Assembly (NCBI RefSeq): GCF_949628215.1
Contig: NW_027441261.1
Coordinates: 1-64,000, forward strand
Direction of reading: 5' to 3'
Length of the DNA stretch: 64,000 nt
Source: Phalacrocorax aristotelis
Taxonomy: Eukaryota > Chordata > Aves > Suliformes > Phalacrocoracidae
This document shows, piece by piece, positions 46,658 to 61,018 of the stretch (positions are counted from its first letter, which is position 1; each line of letters starts with the position of its first letter). The notes under the pieces are model-generated. The model was not told where the DNA came from and did no database searches. It worked only from the letters and a program-made list of their open reading frames with translations. The translations under genes and the position numbers were made by a program.

Positions 46658-48515
46658 ACGCGTACAGACCCTGCGGTGCACGTTGGTGGCCTGGCCCGCT
46701 GCGAGCTATGAAGGGGGATCCTTCCTCCCTCACCTGCAGGGACAGGCTCTCTCTTGCCTGCAGCAGGAAAGCAGCTGGCAGCCAGAGCGCCTTCAGTTTC
46801 TTCTACTTTACCTTTCGTTGGCGTCTCCAGCTTCAGCCGAGGCAGCTCCTCTCCACAGCCGGGAAGGGCTTTGTCTATCCCTTTTCGGCCCTGCGCTGCA
46901 AGGACGGCGAGGCCGGGCAGAGAGAAGCCACGCGAGCCTGAGACGGCCGCAGTCAACGGCATCCCCGGGGGAAGGACAGACAACCACGTCCTCAGCACGG
47001 TCTCTGGGAGAGGGAAAGAAGAAACAGCGACCGTCATTACCGTCGATCGACCCTGGCCAAAGCCTCTCCTTGCGCAGGGGCTTCTGGACACAGCGCCCCT
47101 TCCCCGCGCTACTGCTAAGGGCCCCTGCGCCGAGGGGGAATCCAGTGCGCTTGAGGGCCGGCTCGCTGCCTTCACGACAGGGCCTGGGGGCGGCCAAGGG
47201 CTACGCGGCACGCTGCAGGGGAGGTGCCGGGGCTGGGGGCAGGCGCACGGGGCAAGGGGGGGGCAAGGGGAGGCTGAGCGGGAGCTCCGGCGAGCCGGGG
47301 AGGCGGCCATCATCTGCGCCCTGGGCACGGGGAAAAGGTCACCGTCCTCCTCCTTTCCCTCTTCCCTTCTGTCAGCTCCCGGGGAACTCACCGCTTCTCG
47401 GGGAGCGGCCGCACCCGCAAGCCCCCAGAAATCAACACGAATCCAACCCCAAATACACCGCGCGTACCGTACGCGGCACGGCCGCCCGGCACCCGAGCGC
47501 CGGAAGACCGCGCCTCCCGCCACGCCCCGGCGAACCACGTGACAGCGCCGGCAGCCACTGCGCCTGGACTACACCTCCCGGCATGCTCTGCGCCACAACA
47601 CGGCCGCCCGGCAGCCGCGCGCCGCAAGGACTACACCTCCCGGCATGCTCTGCGCCACAACACGGCCGCCCGGCAGCCGCGCGCCGCAAGGACTACACCT
47701 CCCGGCATGCTCTGCGCCACAACACGGCCGCCCGGCAGCCGCGCGCCGCAAGGACTGCAGCTCCCGGCATGCTCTGCGACACAACACGGCCGCCCGGCCA
47801 GCCCACAGCCGCACCACCACAGCTCCCGGCATGCTCTGCGACACAACACGGCCGCACGGCCAGCCCACAGCCACACCACCACAGCTCCCGGAATGCCGCG
47901 AGCCCGCCCTCCCGCTCTCTGACCCTGCGGGGCACCGTCCCTCCCGCCGATGCACGCGGAACCCCCACCGAGCCCTCACCACAGCCTCGCTCTCCCCACA
48001 GCTCCGCTCCGACCCGGCGCTGCCCCGCCGCAGCCCGCCTCGGGGCTTTACCCGGGACCCAGCGGCCCACCCCCCAGCCCCCGCTCACCTTCTCCCTCGC
48101 TACAGTCGCAGCCCGCTGACGCTCGGCCACAGCTCCGCTCCGCTCCGCCCTCGGCTCACACTGGCCCCCCGGAGCACGGCACCACCCCTTTTCCAGGGAG
48201 GAGCCGGCACCATCAGCCCCACTGCCCGCACCTGGGGCTCCTCCAGCCCCCGCGCGCAGCTGAGGCACAGCAGCAACGGGGGGCCCCCTCCCCTCACCCC
48301 CACAGTGCACCACCTCCTCCCCTGGGCTCCATCACAGCCCCTTGCCCCACGCAAAGGCAGCGCAAACGCAGCCCTGAGGGCAAAGGAGAGGGCAGGTGTT
48401 TGTGCAGGCGCACACGCGTAACAAGTCCCAGGAGCCATTCGTGGCTCAGGGTCCCCAACGCTCCCACTGCCCCAAGGCCACCTCGGCCGCCGTTGCCGCA
48501 GCCGCACGGAGCTGG
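46658..48515. promoter_or_regulatory. CpG-island block of L unit 9 (1858 bp)
   Basis: Full-length form; the third 62 bp repeat has been converted to the type of the second. Minus-strand donor ends at 47392. Confidence 0.7.
47566..47901 (+). repeat. 62 bp ZNF143-motif minisatellite, unit 9 (six copies)
   Basis: Motifs at 47568, 47630, 47692, 47754, 47816 and 47878; repeat 3 has the spacer of repeat 2. Confidence 0.8.
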
Positions 48516-49073
48516 TGTTGGCTGGGATAGTGCTCATTTTCTCCAGAGTAGCTAGGAAGGGATAAGTTTTGGATTTATGCTCAAAACACCGTTAATAATG
48601 TAGAGATGTTTTGGTTCTTGCTGAGCACTGCTTCCACAGTCAGGGCCTCTTCTGGTTCTCTCAGTGCCCCACCAGCAAGTAGGCTGGGAGAGGACACAGC
48701 TGGGAAAGCTTTCCCAGCTAACTGACCAAAGGGATATTCCATACCATTTGACATCATGCTCAGCACACGCAGCTGGGGGAAGAAGGGGGAGTCCTTGGGG
48801 GCTACGGCATTTCTCTTCCTAACTAACCGTTACACATGACAGAGCCCTGCTTTCCCAGAAACAGCTCAACACCTGCCCGCCGAAAAGGAGGAGCGAATTA
48901 ATTCCTTGCTTTGCTTCCACGCACAGCTTTTGCTTTACCTATTAAACCGTCTTGATCTCAACCCATGATTTTTCTCACTTTTACCCTTCCAGCTCTCTCC
49001 CCCAGCCCACTGAGGGTGGAGCGAGCAAGCAGCTCCCTGGTGCAGAGTTGCCAGCTGAGGCTAAGCCACGGCA
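48516..49073 (+). mobile_element. Full-length ERVL LTR at unit 9/10 border
   Basis: 558 bp; start variant TGTTGGCTGGGATAG. Confidence 0.8.
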
Positions 49074-51840
49074 CGCGCTTGTCCCGGTTTGGCAGGGAAC
49101 GGACCGTCCGTCGCCTGGCTCCTGGAGCGATGGGCTGCTGAGCAGAGGGGGAGGCCACCAAAGGTGAGGAGCAGGGCACAGGACAGTAGGAGGAGAGAAG
49201 AGCAGCATCCGGCTGGACGGGGGCGGGGGGGCGTGTGTGCGTGTAGTGAGAAGGCACGAGGCAGGGAACAGGACGGCCAGAGGAGGACAGGGAGCCTGAC
49301 GGAGGTGGAGATAAAAGCAGCAGAGAGAGGGGAAGAGCAGGACACAGACCAACAAAGAAGGATGAGGAGCAGGCTGGAGACGCACAAAGAACCTGGGGCA
49401 GGCAGCACGACAGCGAGGGAGGAAAGAAGAACAGGGGCAGGAAGCTGGACCGAGCGAGATGGAGACAGACAAGATAAGCGACAAGAACAGGGCAGAAAGG
49501 GAAGAATGAAGCCACGGGGACAGGGAGCCGAGACAGCCAACGACGGAGGGAAGGGGCCGGGGAGGGAACACCACAAAACAAACCATGGGGCTACGTGGTA
49601 CAGAGCATGAGAAGGCAGAGAATTAACAATTAGGGACAGGGAGCCAGAAAAACAACAAAAAACACACCAAAACAAAGGGAGATGGAGAGCAAAAGGAATC
49701 GCAATGCGTACAGAGAGAAGAGAGAAACAATTCTAAAAGAGGGTCACGGGGAAGCCAGAGACAGCAAGATGGAGAAAGGACAGAAGCTACAGGCTACAGG
49801 GCAGAGAGGGAAGAATTAATGAATAGACGCAGAGAGCTGGGCAGAAAGAGGTGGAGAAAGGCTGAAGATCACACGGCCAACAGGGAAGAGAGAAGAGAGG
49901 GAGGAATTTTAAAAACAGGGGCAAGAAGCCAGAGAGAGGGAGAGAGAGGCAACAATAAATGGGGACAAGCCACAGGGCAGCGAGGAGGGAATCGATGAAT
50001 AAGAACAGCAGACCAAAGAGAACACAATGTAGAATGGAAAAAAGGAACAGCGGCCTACAGGGAAGGAGGAATTAAAGATCAGGCACTGGGAGGCAGACAG
50101 AGACACATGAAGAAACAAGTGGGAAAAAAAAAAAAAAAAACAACAACGGCAACGGGCTACAAAGACAGACAGAGAGGGAAGAAATAAAACATCGCAGCAA
50201 GGAGCTGGACAGAGAGAGATGAGGACAAACAAATAGCACGGGTCTACGTGACAGAGAACGTGGAATTAGAACACAGAGAGAGGGAGCCGGACAGAGAGAG
50301 AGGCCGAGAGAAAAACCTAGACGGGCTACAGCGGGCAGAGGCAGGGATTAAAACCTAGGGACAGGGAGCTGGACAGAGAGAGACGGAGGTCACAGGGAAC
50401 AGCGGTGGCTGCAGGAAGAACAGGAATTCACAAATTGGGAAAGGGAGCTCGACGGAGAAGAACTCAGAAAGGCAAGAACAGTAGCAGGGTGCAGAGCAGA
50501 GCAGACGAATGAAAAAGCGCGGGGGGAGCGTTGAGGCAGACAGAGAGAGATTAAGAAAAAAGTCACGGGCTACGTGGCAAAGCAGGAGGAATTCAGAAAC
50601 GGGGATGGCAACCAAGGGAGAGTGAGCTGGTGAAGGACAACGGGCATTCCAAGTGAGGGACGGGGAGCTGGGAAAAGCGAGGCAGAGAAAAACAGAATCA
50701 CAGAGAGAATCACACAAAGCCAAAAAAGAAGAAACTGAACAACAGGAACAGGTGTAACCAAAGCGATGAAATCAGCCAACCAGAGACGGTGTTCCATTAC
50801 GGGAACATGGAGCGTACCAATCAGCGCACCTGTCGATCTGCATTTTAGTCCCTAGGCGATCGTTAACGTCAGCAGAACAACAGACAACGTGCTTCTGTCA
50901 GAAAAGGACGACAAAACGCGGTTTCGTGGAGCGGACTGAGAGAACTAGCCAAGACTGCCAAGATTAACAGCCAAGAAGGTAAAAGGCAATTCTGGCAGGG
51001 GGAGATCGCGACCACCGACTCACGGACCACCACCGAGCCTGCGCAGCGATTTACATACGGAACGAGCAAGTTTGTACCGATCAGCAGACAGGACAATAAT
51101 GAATACGTATGAATACGTAAAATTTTGATCTACAAATTGAACGGGAAAGGTGCGTGAGGTACGCACGCCAGGAGGAGCGATCCCCCGTGCATCCGGCGCC
51201 GTGAATAAAGAATGCCTGCTCTTTAATACTAAATTGGTCTTGAGGAGTTGTTTCCGATTTTACCGCGTTTTTCGGTAACACAGGGAGTCAGACCGAGAGA
51301 GCCAGAGAAAGACAAAAATACCGACAGGCTACAGGACAGAGCAGGAGGAGTAAAAAAATAAAAACGGAGCCAGAGCCAGGCAGAGAGAGGCGGAGAAAGA
51401 ACAAGTAGCCACAGGCTACAGGACAGAGAGAGGGAGGACTGAAAAGACGGGGAGGCAGGGAGCCACTCAGAGCGAGACGGAGAAAGAAGGTGCGGGGGGG
51501 GCGCAAAAAAAAAATAATTTTGCAGCAGGTAAGGAAAGAGAGGGGGCCGGGGGAGAGACAGGGAGGGCCCAGGACGTACAAGAGAGGCAACGGGGCCCCA
51601 CTGGCCCAGGACTCACCGCGACTCTCGCTCTCAGCGCTGCTGGCACAATTTAGCCGTTCACATGCTTCTTTCCCCTCCTCTCCTCCCTGCCTCTTCTGCA
51701 GCTCCAGACTCTAGGCCGACCTCCACCTGAAGAGAACACGGGGGTGTCTTACAGCTCTTACGAGATGAGGCTTCCTAGGCACGTAGCCTAGCTCGCTCGT
51801 GCACTACACGCCCGTACCGAACTGCGGGTTCCAACTGTGG
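48779..51840 (+). repeat. Unit 10, S type (3062 bp)
   Basis: Private GCGATGGGC in the linker and AAAAAACACACC in the minisatellite. CTTCCTAGGC is shared with units 1, 8, 11 and 12. The G-run before the second minisatellite part is one base shorter than in earlier S units. Confidence 0.92.
50753..51280 (+). mobile_element. ERVK-like solo LTR, unit 10
   Basis: Second haplotype; no private change noticed. Confidence 0.75.
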
Positions 51841-52135
51841 GAAGAAGGGGGAGTCCTTGGGGGCTACGGCATTTCTCTTCCTAACTAACCGTTACACATG
51901 ACAGAGCCCTGCTTTCCCAGAAACAGCTCAACACCTGCCCGCCGAAAAGGAGGAGCGAATTAATTCCTTGCTTTGCTTCCACGCACAGCTTTTGCTTTAC
52001 CTATTAAACCGTCTTGATCTCAACCCATGATTTTTCTCACTTTTACCCTTCCAGCTCTCTCCCCCAGCCCACTGAGGGTGGAGCGAGCAAGCAGCTCCCT
52101 GGTGCAGAGTTGCCAGCTGAGGCTAAGCCACGGCA
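51836..52135 (+). mobile_element. 5'-truncated ERVL LTR at unit 10/11 border
   Basis: Identical S junction. Confidence 0.8.
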
Positions 52136-54903
52136 CGCGCTTGTCCCGGTTTGGCAGGGAACGGACCGTCCGTCGCCTGGCTCCTGGAGCGACGGGCTGC
52201 TGAGCAGAGGGGGAGGCCACCAAAGGTGAGGAGCAGGGCACAGGACAGTAGGAGGAGAGAAGAGCAGCATCCGGCTGGACGGGGGCGGGGGGGCGTGTGT
52301 GCGTGTAGTGAGAAGGCACGAGGCAGGGAACAGGACGGCCAGAGGAGGACAGGGAGCCTGACGGAGGTGGAGATAAAAGCAGCAGAGAGAGGGGAAGAGC
52401 AGGACACAGACCAACAAAGAAGGATGAGGAGCAGGCTGGAGACGCACAAAGAACCTGGGGCAGGCAGCACGACAGCGAGGGAGGAAAGAAGAACAGGGGC
52501 AGGAAGCTGGACCGAGCGAGATGGAGACAGACAAGATAAGCGACAAGAACAGGGCAGAAAGGGAAGAATGAAGCCACGGGGACAGGGAGCCGAGACGGCC
52601 AACGACGGAGGGAAGGGGCCGGGGAGGGAACACCACAAAACAAACCATGGGGCTACGTGGTACAGAGCATGAGAAGGCAGAGAATTAACAATTAGGGACA
52701 GGGAGCCAGAAAAACAACAAAAAAAACACCAAAACAAAGGGAGATGGAGAGCAAAAGGAATCGCAATGCGTACAGAGAGAAGAGAGAAACAATTCTAAAA
52801 GAGGGTCACGGGGAAGCCAGAGACAGCAAGATGGAGAAAGGACAGAAGCTACAGGCTACAGGGCAGAGAGGGAAGAATTAATGAATAGACGCAGAGAGCT
52901 GGGCAGAAAGAGGTGGAGAAAGGCTGAAGATCACACGGCCAACAGGGAAGAGAGAAGAGAGGGAGGAATTTTAAAAACAGGGGCAAGAAGCCAGAGAGAG
53001 GGAGAGAGAGGCAACAATAAATGGGGACAAGCCACAGGGCAGCGAGGAGGGAATCGATGAATAAGAACAGCAGACCAAAGAGAACACAATGTAGAATGGA
53101 AAAAAGGAACAGCGGCCTACAGGGAAGGAGGAATTAAAGATCAGGCACTGGGAGGCAGACAGAGACACATGAAGAAACAAGTGGGAAAAAAAAAAAAAAA
53201 AAACAACAACGGCAACGGGCTACAAAGACAGACAGAGAGGGAAGAAATAAAACATCGCAGCAAGGAGCTGGACAGAGAGAGATGAGGACAAACAAATAGC
53301 ACGGGTCTACGTGACAGAGAACGTGGAATTAGAACACAGAGAGAGGGAGCCGGACAGAGAGAGAGGCCGAGAGAAAAACCTAGACGGGCTACAGCGGGCA
53401 GAGGCAGGGATTAAAACCTAGGGACAGGGAGCTGGACAGAGAGAGACGGAGGTCACAGGGAACAGCGGTGGCTGCAGGAAGAACAGGAATTCACAAATTG
53501 GGAAAGGGAGCTCGACGGAGAAGAACTCAGAAAGGCAAGAACAGTAGCAGGGTGCAGAGCAGAGCAGACGAATGAAAAAGCGCGGGGGGAGCGTTGAGGC
53601 AGACAGAGAGAGATTAAGAAAAAAGTCACGGGCTACGTGGCAAAGCAGGAGGAATTCAGAAACGGGGATGGCAACCAAGGGAGAGTGAGCTGGTGAAGGA
53701 CAACGGGCATTCCAAGTGAGGGACGGGGAGCTGGGAAAAGCGAGGCAGAGAAAAACAGAATCACAGAGAGAATCACACAAAGCCAAAAAAGAAGAAACTG
53801 AACAACAGGAACAGGTGTAACCAAAGCGATGAAATCAGCCAACCAGAGACGGTGTTCCATTACGGGAACATGGAGCGTACCAATCAGCGCACCTGTCGAT
53901 CTGCATTTTAGTCCCTAGGCGATCGTTAACGTCAGCAGAACAACAGACAACGTGCTTCTGTCAGAAAAGGACGACAAAACGCGGTTTCGTGGAGCGGACT
54001 GAGAGAACTAGCCAAGACTGCCAAGATTAACAGCCAAGAAGGTAAAAGGCAATTCTGGCAGGGGGAGATCGCGACCACCGACTCACGGACCACCACCGAG
54101 CCTGCGCAGCGATTTACATACGGAACGAGCAAGTTTGTACCGATCAGCAGACAGGACAATAATGAATACGTATGAATACGTAAAATTTTGATCTACAAAT
54201 TGAACGGGAAAGGTGCGTGAGGTACGCACGCCAGGAGGAGCGATCCCCTGTGCATCCGGCGCCGTGAATAAAGAATGCCTGCTCTTTAATACTAAATTGG
54301 TCTTGAGGAGTTGTTTCCGATTTTACCGCGTTTTTCGGTAACACAGGGAGTCAGACCGAGAGAGCCAGAGAAAGACAAAAATACCGACAGGCTACAGGAC
54401 AGAGCAGGAGGAGTAAAAAAATAAAAACGGAGCCAGAGCCAGGCAGAGAGAGGCGGAGAAAGAACAAGTAGCCACAGGCTACAGGACAGAGAGAGGGAGG
54501 ACTGAAAAGACGGGGAGGCAGGGAGCCACTCAGAGCGAGACGGAGAAAGAAGGTGCGGGGGGGGCGCAAAAAAAAAATAATTTTGCAGCAGGTAAGGAAA
54601 GAGAGGGGGCCGGGGGAGAGACAGGGAGGGCCCAGGACGTACAAGAGAGGCAACGGGGCCCCACTGGCCCAGGACTCACCGCGACTCTCGCTCTCAGCGC
54701 TGCTGGCACAATTTAGCCGTTCACATGCTTCTTTCCCCTCCTCTCCTCCCTGCCTCTTCTGCAGCTCCAGACTCTAGGCCGACCTCCACCTGAAGAGAAC
54801 ACGGGGGTGTCTTACAGCTCTTACGAGATGAGGCTTCCTAGGCACGTAGCCTAGCTCGCTCGTGCACTACACGCCCGTACCGAACTGCGGGTTCCAACTG
54901 TGG
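51841..54903 (+). repeat. Unit 11, S type (3063 bp)
   Basis: Private ATCCCCTGTGC in the ERVK-like LTR and a longer A-run at about 53185. Otherwise as units 10 and 12. Confidence 0.92.
53816..54343 (+). mobile_element. ERVK-like solo LTR, unit 11
   Basis: Second haplotype with private CCCCTGTGC upstream of the poly(A) signal. Confidence 0.75.
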
Positions 54904-55198
54904 GAAGAAGGGGGAGTCCTTGGGGGCTACGGCATTTCTCTTCCTAACTAACCGTTACACATGACAGAGCCCTGCTTTCCCAGAAACAGCTCAACACCTG
55001 CCCGCCGAAAAGGAGGAGCGAATTAATTCCTTGCTTTGCTTCCACGCACAGCTTTTGCTTTACCTATTAAACCGTCTTGATCTCAACCCATGATTTTTCT
55101 CACTTTTACCCTTCCAGCTCTCTCCCCCAGCCCACTGAGGGTGGAGCGAGCAAGCAGCTCCCTGGTGCAGAGTTGCCAGCTGAGGCTAAGCCACGGCA
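54899..55198 (+). mobile_element. 5'-truncated ERVL LTR at unit 11/12 border
   Basis: Identical S junction. Confidence 0.8.
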
Positions 55199-57965
55199 CG
55201 CGCTTGTCCCGGTTTGGCAGGGAACGGACCGTCCGTCGCCTGGCTCCTGGAGCGACGGGCTGCTGAGCAGAGGGGGAGGCCACCAAAGGTGAGGAGCAGG
55301 GCACAGGACAGTAGGAGGAGAGAAGAGCAGCATCCGGCTGGACGGGGGCGGGGGGGCGTGTGTGCGTGTAGTGAGAAGGCACGAGGCAGGGAACAGGACG
55401 GCCAGAGGAGGACAGGGAGCCTGACGGAGGTGGAGATAAAAGCAGCAGAGAGAGGGGAAGAGCAGGACACAGACCAACAAAGAAGGATGAGGAGCAGGCT
55501 GGAGACGCACAAAGAACCTGGGGCAGGCAGCACGACAGCGAGGGAGGAAAGAAGAACAGGGGCAGGAAGCTGGACCGAGCGAGATGGAGACAGACAAGAT
55601 AAGCGACAAGAACAGGGCAGAAAGGGAAGAATGAAGCCACGGGGACAGGGAGCCGAGACGGCCAACGACGGAGGGAAGGGGCCGGGGAGGGAACACCACA
55701 AAACAAACCATGGGGCTACGTGGTACAGAGCATGAGAAGGCAGAGAATTAACAATTAGGGACAGGGAGCCAGAAAAACAACAAAAAAAACACCAAAACAA
55801 AGGGAGATGGAGAGCAAAAGGAATCGCAATGCGTACAGAGAGAAGAGAGAAACAATTCTAAAAGAGGGTCACGGGGAAGCCAGAGACAGCAAGATGGAGA
55901 AAGGACAGAAGCTACAGGCTACAGGGCAGAGAGGGAAGAATTAATGAATAGACGCAGAGAGCTGGGCAGAAAGAGGTGGAGAAAGGCTGAAGATCACACG
56001 GCCAACAGGGAAGAGAGAAGAGAGGGAGGAATTTTAAAAACAGGGGCAAGAAGCCAGAGAGAGGGAGAGAGAGGCAACAATAAATGGGGACAAGCCACAG
56101 GGCAGCGAGGAGGGAATCGATGAATAAGAACAGCAGACCAAAGAGAACACAATGTAGAATGGAAAAAAGGAACAGCAGCCTACAGGGAAGGAGGAATTAA
56201 AGATCAGGCACTGGGAGGCAGACAGAGACACATGAAGAAACAAGTGGGAAAAAAAAAAAAAAAAACAACAACGGCAACGGGCTACAAAGACAGACAGAGA
56301 GGGAAGAAATAAAACATCGCAGCAAGGAGCTGGACAGAGAGAGATGAGGACAAACAAATAGCACGGGTCTACGTGACAGAGAACGTGGAATTAGAACACA
56401 GAGAGAGGGAGCCGGACAGAGAGAGAGGCCGAGAGAAAAACCTAGACGGGCTACAGCGGGCAGAGGCAGGGATTAAAACCTAGGGACAGGGAGCTGGACA
56501 GAGAGAGACGGAGGTCACAGGGAACAGCGGTGGCTGCAGGAAGAACAGGAATTCACAAATTGGGAAAGGGAGCTCGACGGAGAAGAACTCAGAAAGGCAA
56601 GAACAGTAGCAGGGTGCAGAGCAGAGCAGACGAATGAAAAAGCGCGGGGGGAGCGTTGAGGCAGACAGAGAGAGATTAAGAAAAAAGTCACGGGCTACGT
56701 GGCAAAGCAGGAGGAATTCAGAAACGGGGATGGCAACCAAGGGAGAGTGAGCTGGTGAAGGACAACGGGCATTCCAAGTGAGGGACGGGGAGCTGGGAAA
56801 AGCGAGGCAGAGAAAAACAGAATCACAGAGAGAATCACACAAAGCCAAAAAAGAAGAAACTGAACAACAGGAACAGGTGTAACCAAAGCGATGAAATCAG
56901 CCAACCAGAGACGGTGTTCCATTACGGGAACATGGAGCGTACCAATCAGCGCACCTGTCGATCTGCATTTTAGTCCCTAGGCGATCGTTAACGTCAGCAG
57001 AACAACAGACAACGTGCTTCTGTCAGAAAAGGACGACAAAACGCGGTTTCGTGGAGCGGACTGAGAGAACTAGCCAAGACTGCCAAGATTAACAGCCAAG
57101 AAGGTAAAAGGCAATTCTGGCAGGGGGAGATCGCGACCACCGACTCACGGACCACCACCGAGCCTGCGCAGCGATTTACATACGGAACGAGCAAGTTTGT
57201 ACCGATCAGCAGACAGGACAATAATGAATACGTATGAATACGTAAAATTTTGATCTACAAATTGAACGGGAAAGGTGCGTGAGGTACGCACGCCAGGAGG
57301 AGCGATCCCCCGTGCATCCGGCGCCGTGAATAAAGAATGCCTGCTCTTTAATACTAAATTGGTCTTGAGGAGTTGTTTCCGATTTTACCGCGTTTTTCGG
57401 TAACACAGGGAGTCAGACCGAGAGAGCCAGAGAAAGACAAAAATACCGACAGGCTACAGGACAGAGCAGGAGGAGTAAAAAAATAAAAACGGAGCCAGAG
57501 CCAGGCAGAGAGAGGCGGAGAAAGAACAAGTAGCCACAGGCTACAGGACAGAGAGAGGGAGGACTGAAAAGACGGGGAGGCAGGGAGCCACTCAGAGCGA
57601 GACGGAGAAAGAAGGTGCGGGGGGGGCGCAAAAAAAAAATAATTTTGCAGCAGGTAAGGAAAGAGAGGGGGCCGGGGGAGAGACAGGGAGGGCCCAGGAC
57701 GTACAAGAGAGGCAACGGGGCCCCACTGGCCCAGGACTCACCGCGACTCTCGCTCTCAGCGCTGCTGGCACAATTTAGCCGTTCACATGCTTCTTTCCCC
57801 TCCTCTCCTCCCTGCCTCTTCTGCAGCTCCAGACTCTAGGCCGACCTCCACCTGAAGAGAACACGGGGGTGTCTTACAGCTCTTACGAGATGAGGCTTCC
57901 TAGGCACGTAGCCTAGCTCGCTCGTGCACTACACGCCCGTACCGAACTGCGGGTTCCAACTGTGG
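54904..57965 (+). repeat. Unit 12, S type (3062 bp)
   Basis: Private GGAACAGCAGCC in the minisatellite (56169 onward). Otherwise nearly identical to unit 11. Confidence 0.92.
56878..57405 (+). mobile_element. ERVK-like solo LTR, unit 12
   Basis: Second haplotype; no private change noticed. Confidence 0.75.
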
Positions 57966-58260
57966 GAAGAAGGGGGAGTCCTTGGGGGCTACGGCATTTC
58001 TCTTCCTAACTAACCGTTACACATGACAGAGCCCTGCTTTCCCAGAAACAGCTCAACACCTGCCCGCCGAAAAGGAGGAGCGAATTAATTCCTTGCTTTG
58101 CTTCCACGCACAGCTTTTGCTTTACCTATTAAACCGTCTTGATCTCAACCCATGATTTTTCTCACTTTTACCCTTCCAGCTCTCTCCCCCAGCCCACTGA
58201 GGGTGGAGCGAGCAAGCAGCTCCCTGGTGCAGAGTTGCCAGCTGAGGCTAAGCCACGGCA
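57961..58260 (+). mobile_element. 5'-truncated ERVL LTR at unit 12/13 border
   Basis: Identical S junction. Confidence 0.8.
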
Positions 58261-59939
58261 CGCGCTTGTCCCGGTTTGGCAGGGAACGGACCGTCCGTCG
58301 CCTGGCTCCTGGAGCGACGGGCTGCTGAGCAGAGGGGGAGGCCACCAAAGGTGAGGAGCAGGGCACAGGACAGTAGGAGGAGAGAAGAGCAGCATCCGGC
58401 TGGACGGGGGCGGGGGGGCGTGTGTGCGTGTAGTGAGAAGGCACGAGGCAGGGAACAGGACGGCCAGAGGAGGACAGGGAGCCTGACGGAGGTGGAGATA
58501 AAAGCAGCAGAGAGAGGGGAAGAGCAGGACACAGACCAACAAAGAAGGATGAGGAGCAGGCTGGAGACGCACAAAGAACCTGGGGCAGGCAGCACGACAG
58601 CGAGGGAGGAAAGAAGAACAGGGGCAGGAAGCTGGACCGAGCGAGATGGAGACAGACAAGATAAGCGACAAGAACAGGGCAGAAAGGGAAGAATGAAGCC
58701 ACGGGGACAGGGAGCCGAGACGGCCAACGACGGAGGGAAGGGGCCGGGGAGGGAACACCACAAAACAAACCATGGGGCTACGTGGTACAGAGCATGAGAA
58801 GGCAGAGAATTAACAATTAGGGACAGGGAGCCAGAAAAACAACAAAAAAAACACCAAAACAAAGGGAGATGGAGAGCAAAAGGAATCGCAATGCGTACAG
58901 AGAGAAGAGAGAAACAATTCTAAAAGAGGGTCACGGGGAAGCCAGAGACAGCAAGATGGAGAAAGGACAGAAGCTACAGGCTACAGGGCAGAGAGGGAAG
59001 AATTAATGAATAGACGCAGAGAGCTGGGCAGAAAGAGGTGGAGAAAGGCTGAAGATCACACGGCCAACAGGGAAGAGAGAAGAGAGGGAGGAATTTTAAA
59101 AACAGGGGCAAGAAGCCAGAGAGAGGGAGAGAGAGGCAACAATAAATGGGGACAAGCCACAGGGCAGCGAGGAGGGAATCGATGAATAAGAACAGCAGAC
59201 CAAAGAGAACACAATGTAGAATGGAAAAAAGGAACAGCGGCCTACAGGGAAGGAGGAATTAAAGATCAGGCACTGGGAGGCAGACAGAGACACATGAAGA
59301 AACAAGTGGGAAAAAAAAAAAAAAAAACAACAACGGCAACGGGCTACAAAGACAGACAGAGAGGGAAGAAATAAAACATCGCAGCAAGGAGCTGGACAGA
59401 GAGAGATGAGGACAAACAAATAGCACGGGTCTACGTGACAGAGAACGTGGAATTAGAACACAGAGAGAGGGAGCCGGACAGAGAGAGAGGCCGAGAGAAA
59501 AACCTAGACGGGCTACAGCGGGCAGAGGCAGGGATTAAAACCTAGGGACAGGGAGCTGGACAGAGAGAGACGGAGGTCACAGGGAACAGCGGTGGCTGCA
59601 GGAAGAACAGGAATTCACAAATTGGGAAAGGGAGCTCGACGGAGAAGAACTCAGAAAGGCAAGAACAGTAGCAGGGTGCAGAGCAGAGCAGACGAATGAA
59701 AAAGCGCGGGGGGAGCGTTGAGGCAGACAGAGAGAGATTAAGAAAAAAGTCACGGGCTACGTGGCAAAGCAGGAGGAATTCAGAAACGGGGATGGCAACC
59801 AAGGGAGAGTGAGCTGGTGAAGGACAACGGGCATTCCAAGTGAGGGACGGGGAGCTGGGAAAAGCGAGGCAGAGAAAAACAGAATCACAGAGAGAATCAC
59901 ACAAAGCCAAAAAAGAAGAAACTGAACAACAGGAACAGG

Positions 59940-60467
59940 TGTAACCAAAGCGATGAAATCAGCCAACCAGAGACGGTGTTCCATTACGGGAACATGGAGC
60001 GTACCAATCAGCGCACCTGTCGATCTGCATTTTAGTCCCTAGGCGATCGTTAACGTCAGCAGAACAACAGACAACGTGCTTCTGTCAGAAAAGGACGACA
60101 AAACGCGGTTTCGTGGAGCGGACTGAGAGAACTAGCCAAGACTGCCAAGATTAACAGCCAAGAAGGTAAAAGGCAATTCTGGCAGGGGGAGATCGCGACC
60201 ACCGACTCACGGACCACCACCGAGCCTGCGCAGCGATTTACATACGGAACGAGCAAGTTTGTACCGATCAGCAGACAGGACAATAATGAATACGTATGAA
60301 TACGTAAAATTTTGATCTACAAATTGAACGGGAAAGGTGCGTGAGGTACGCACGCCAGGAGGAGCGATCCCCCGTGCATCCGGCGCCGTGAATAAAGAAT
60401 GCCTGCTCTTTAATACTAAATTGGTCTTGAGGAGTTGTTTCCGATTTTACCGCGTTTTTCGGTAACA
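59940..60467 (+). mobile_element. ERVK-like solo LTR, unit 13
   Basis: Second haplotype; no private change noticed. Confidence 0.75.
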
Positions 60468-61018
60468 CAGGGAGTCAGACCGAGAGAGCCAGAGAAAGAC
60501 AAAAATACCGACAGGCTACAGGACAGAGCAGGAGGAGTAAAAAAATAAAAACGGAGCCAGAGCCAGGCAGAGAGAGGCGGAGAAAGAACAAGTAGCCACA
60601 GGCTACAGGACAGAGAGAGGGAGGACTGAAAAGACGGGGAGGCAGGGAGCCACTCAGAGCGAGACGGAGAAAGAAGGTGCGGGGGGGGGCGCAAAAAAAA
60701 AATAATTTTGCAGCAGGTAAGGAAAGAGAGGGGGCCGGGGGAGAGACAGGGAGGGCCCAGGACGTACAAGAGAGGCAACGGGGCCCCACTGGCCCAGGAC
60801 TCACCGCGACTCTCGCTCTCAGCGCTGCTGGCACAATTTAGCCGTTCACATGCTTCTTTCCCCTCCTCTCCTCCCTGCCTCTTCTGCAGCTCCAGACTCT
60901 AGGCCGACCTCCACCTGAAGAGAACACGGGGGTGTCTTACAGCTCTTACGAGATGAGGCTTCCTCGGCACGTAGCCTAGCTCGCTCGTGCACTACACGCC
61001 CGTACCGAACTGCGGGTT

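Larger units (their letters stand above)
43604..48778 (+). repeat. Unit 9, L type (5175 bp)
   Basis: Its ERVL remnant has ATTACA where all others have ATTAAA, so that poly(A)-type signal is lost. The ERVK-like LTR has TTTCCTATTTT as in unit 3. The third 62 bp repeat matches the second (GCGCCACAACACGG), a local conversion or slippage event. It shares TTGGCTGGGATAG at the ERVL start with unit 13. Confidence 0.92.
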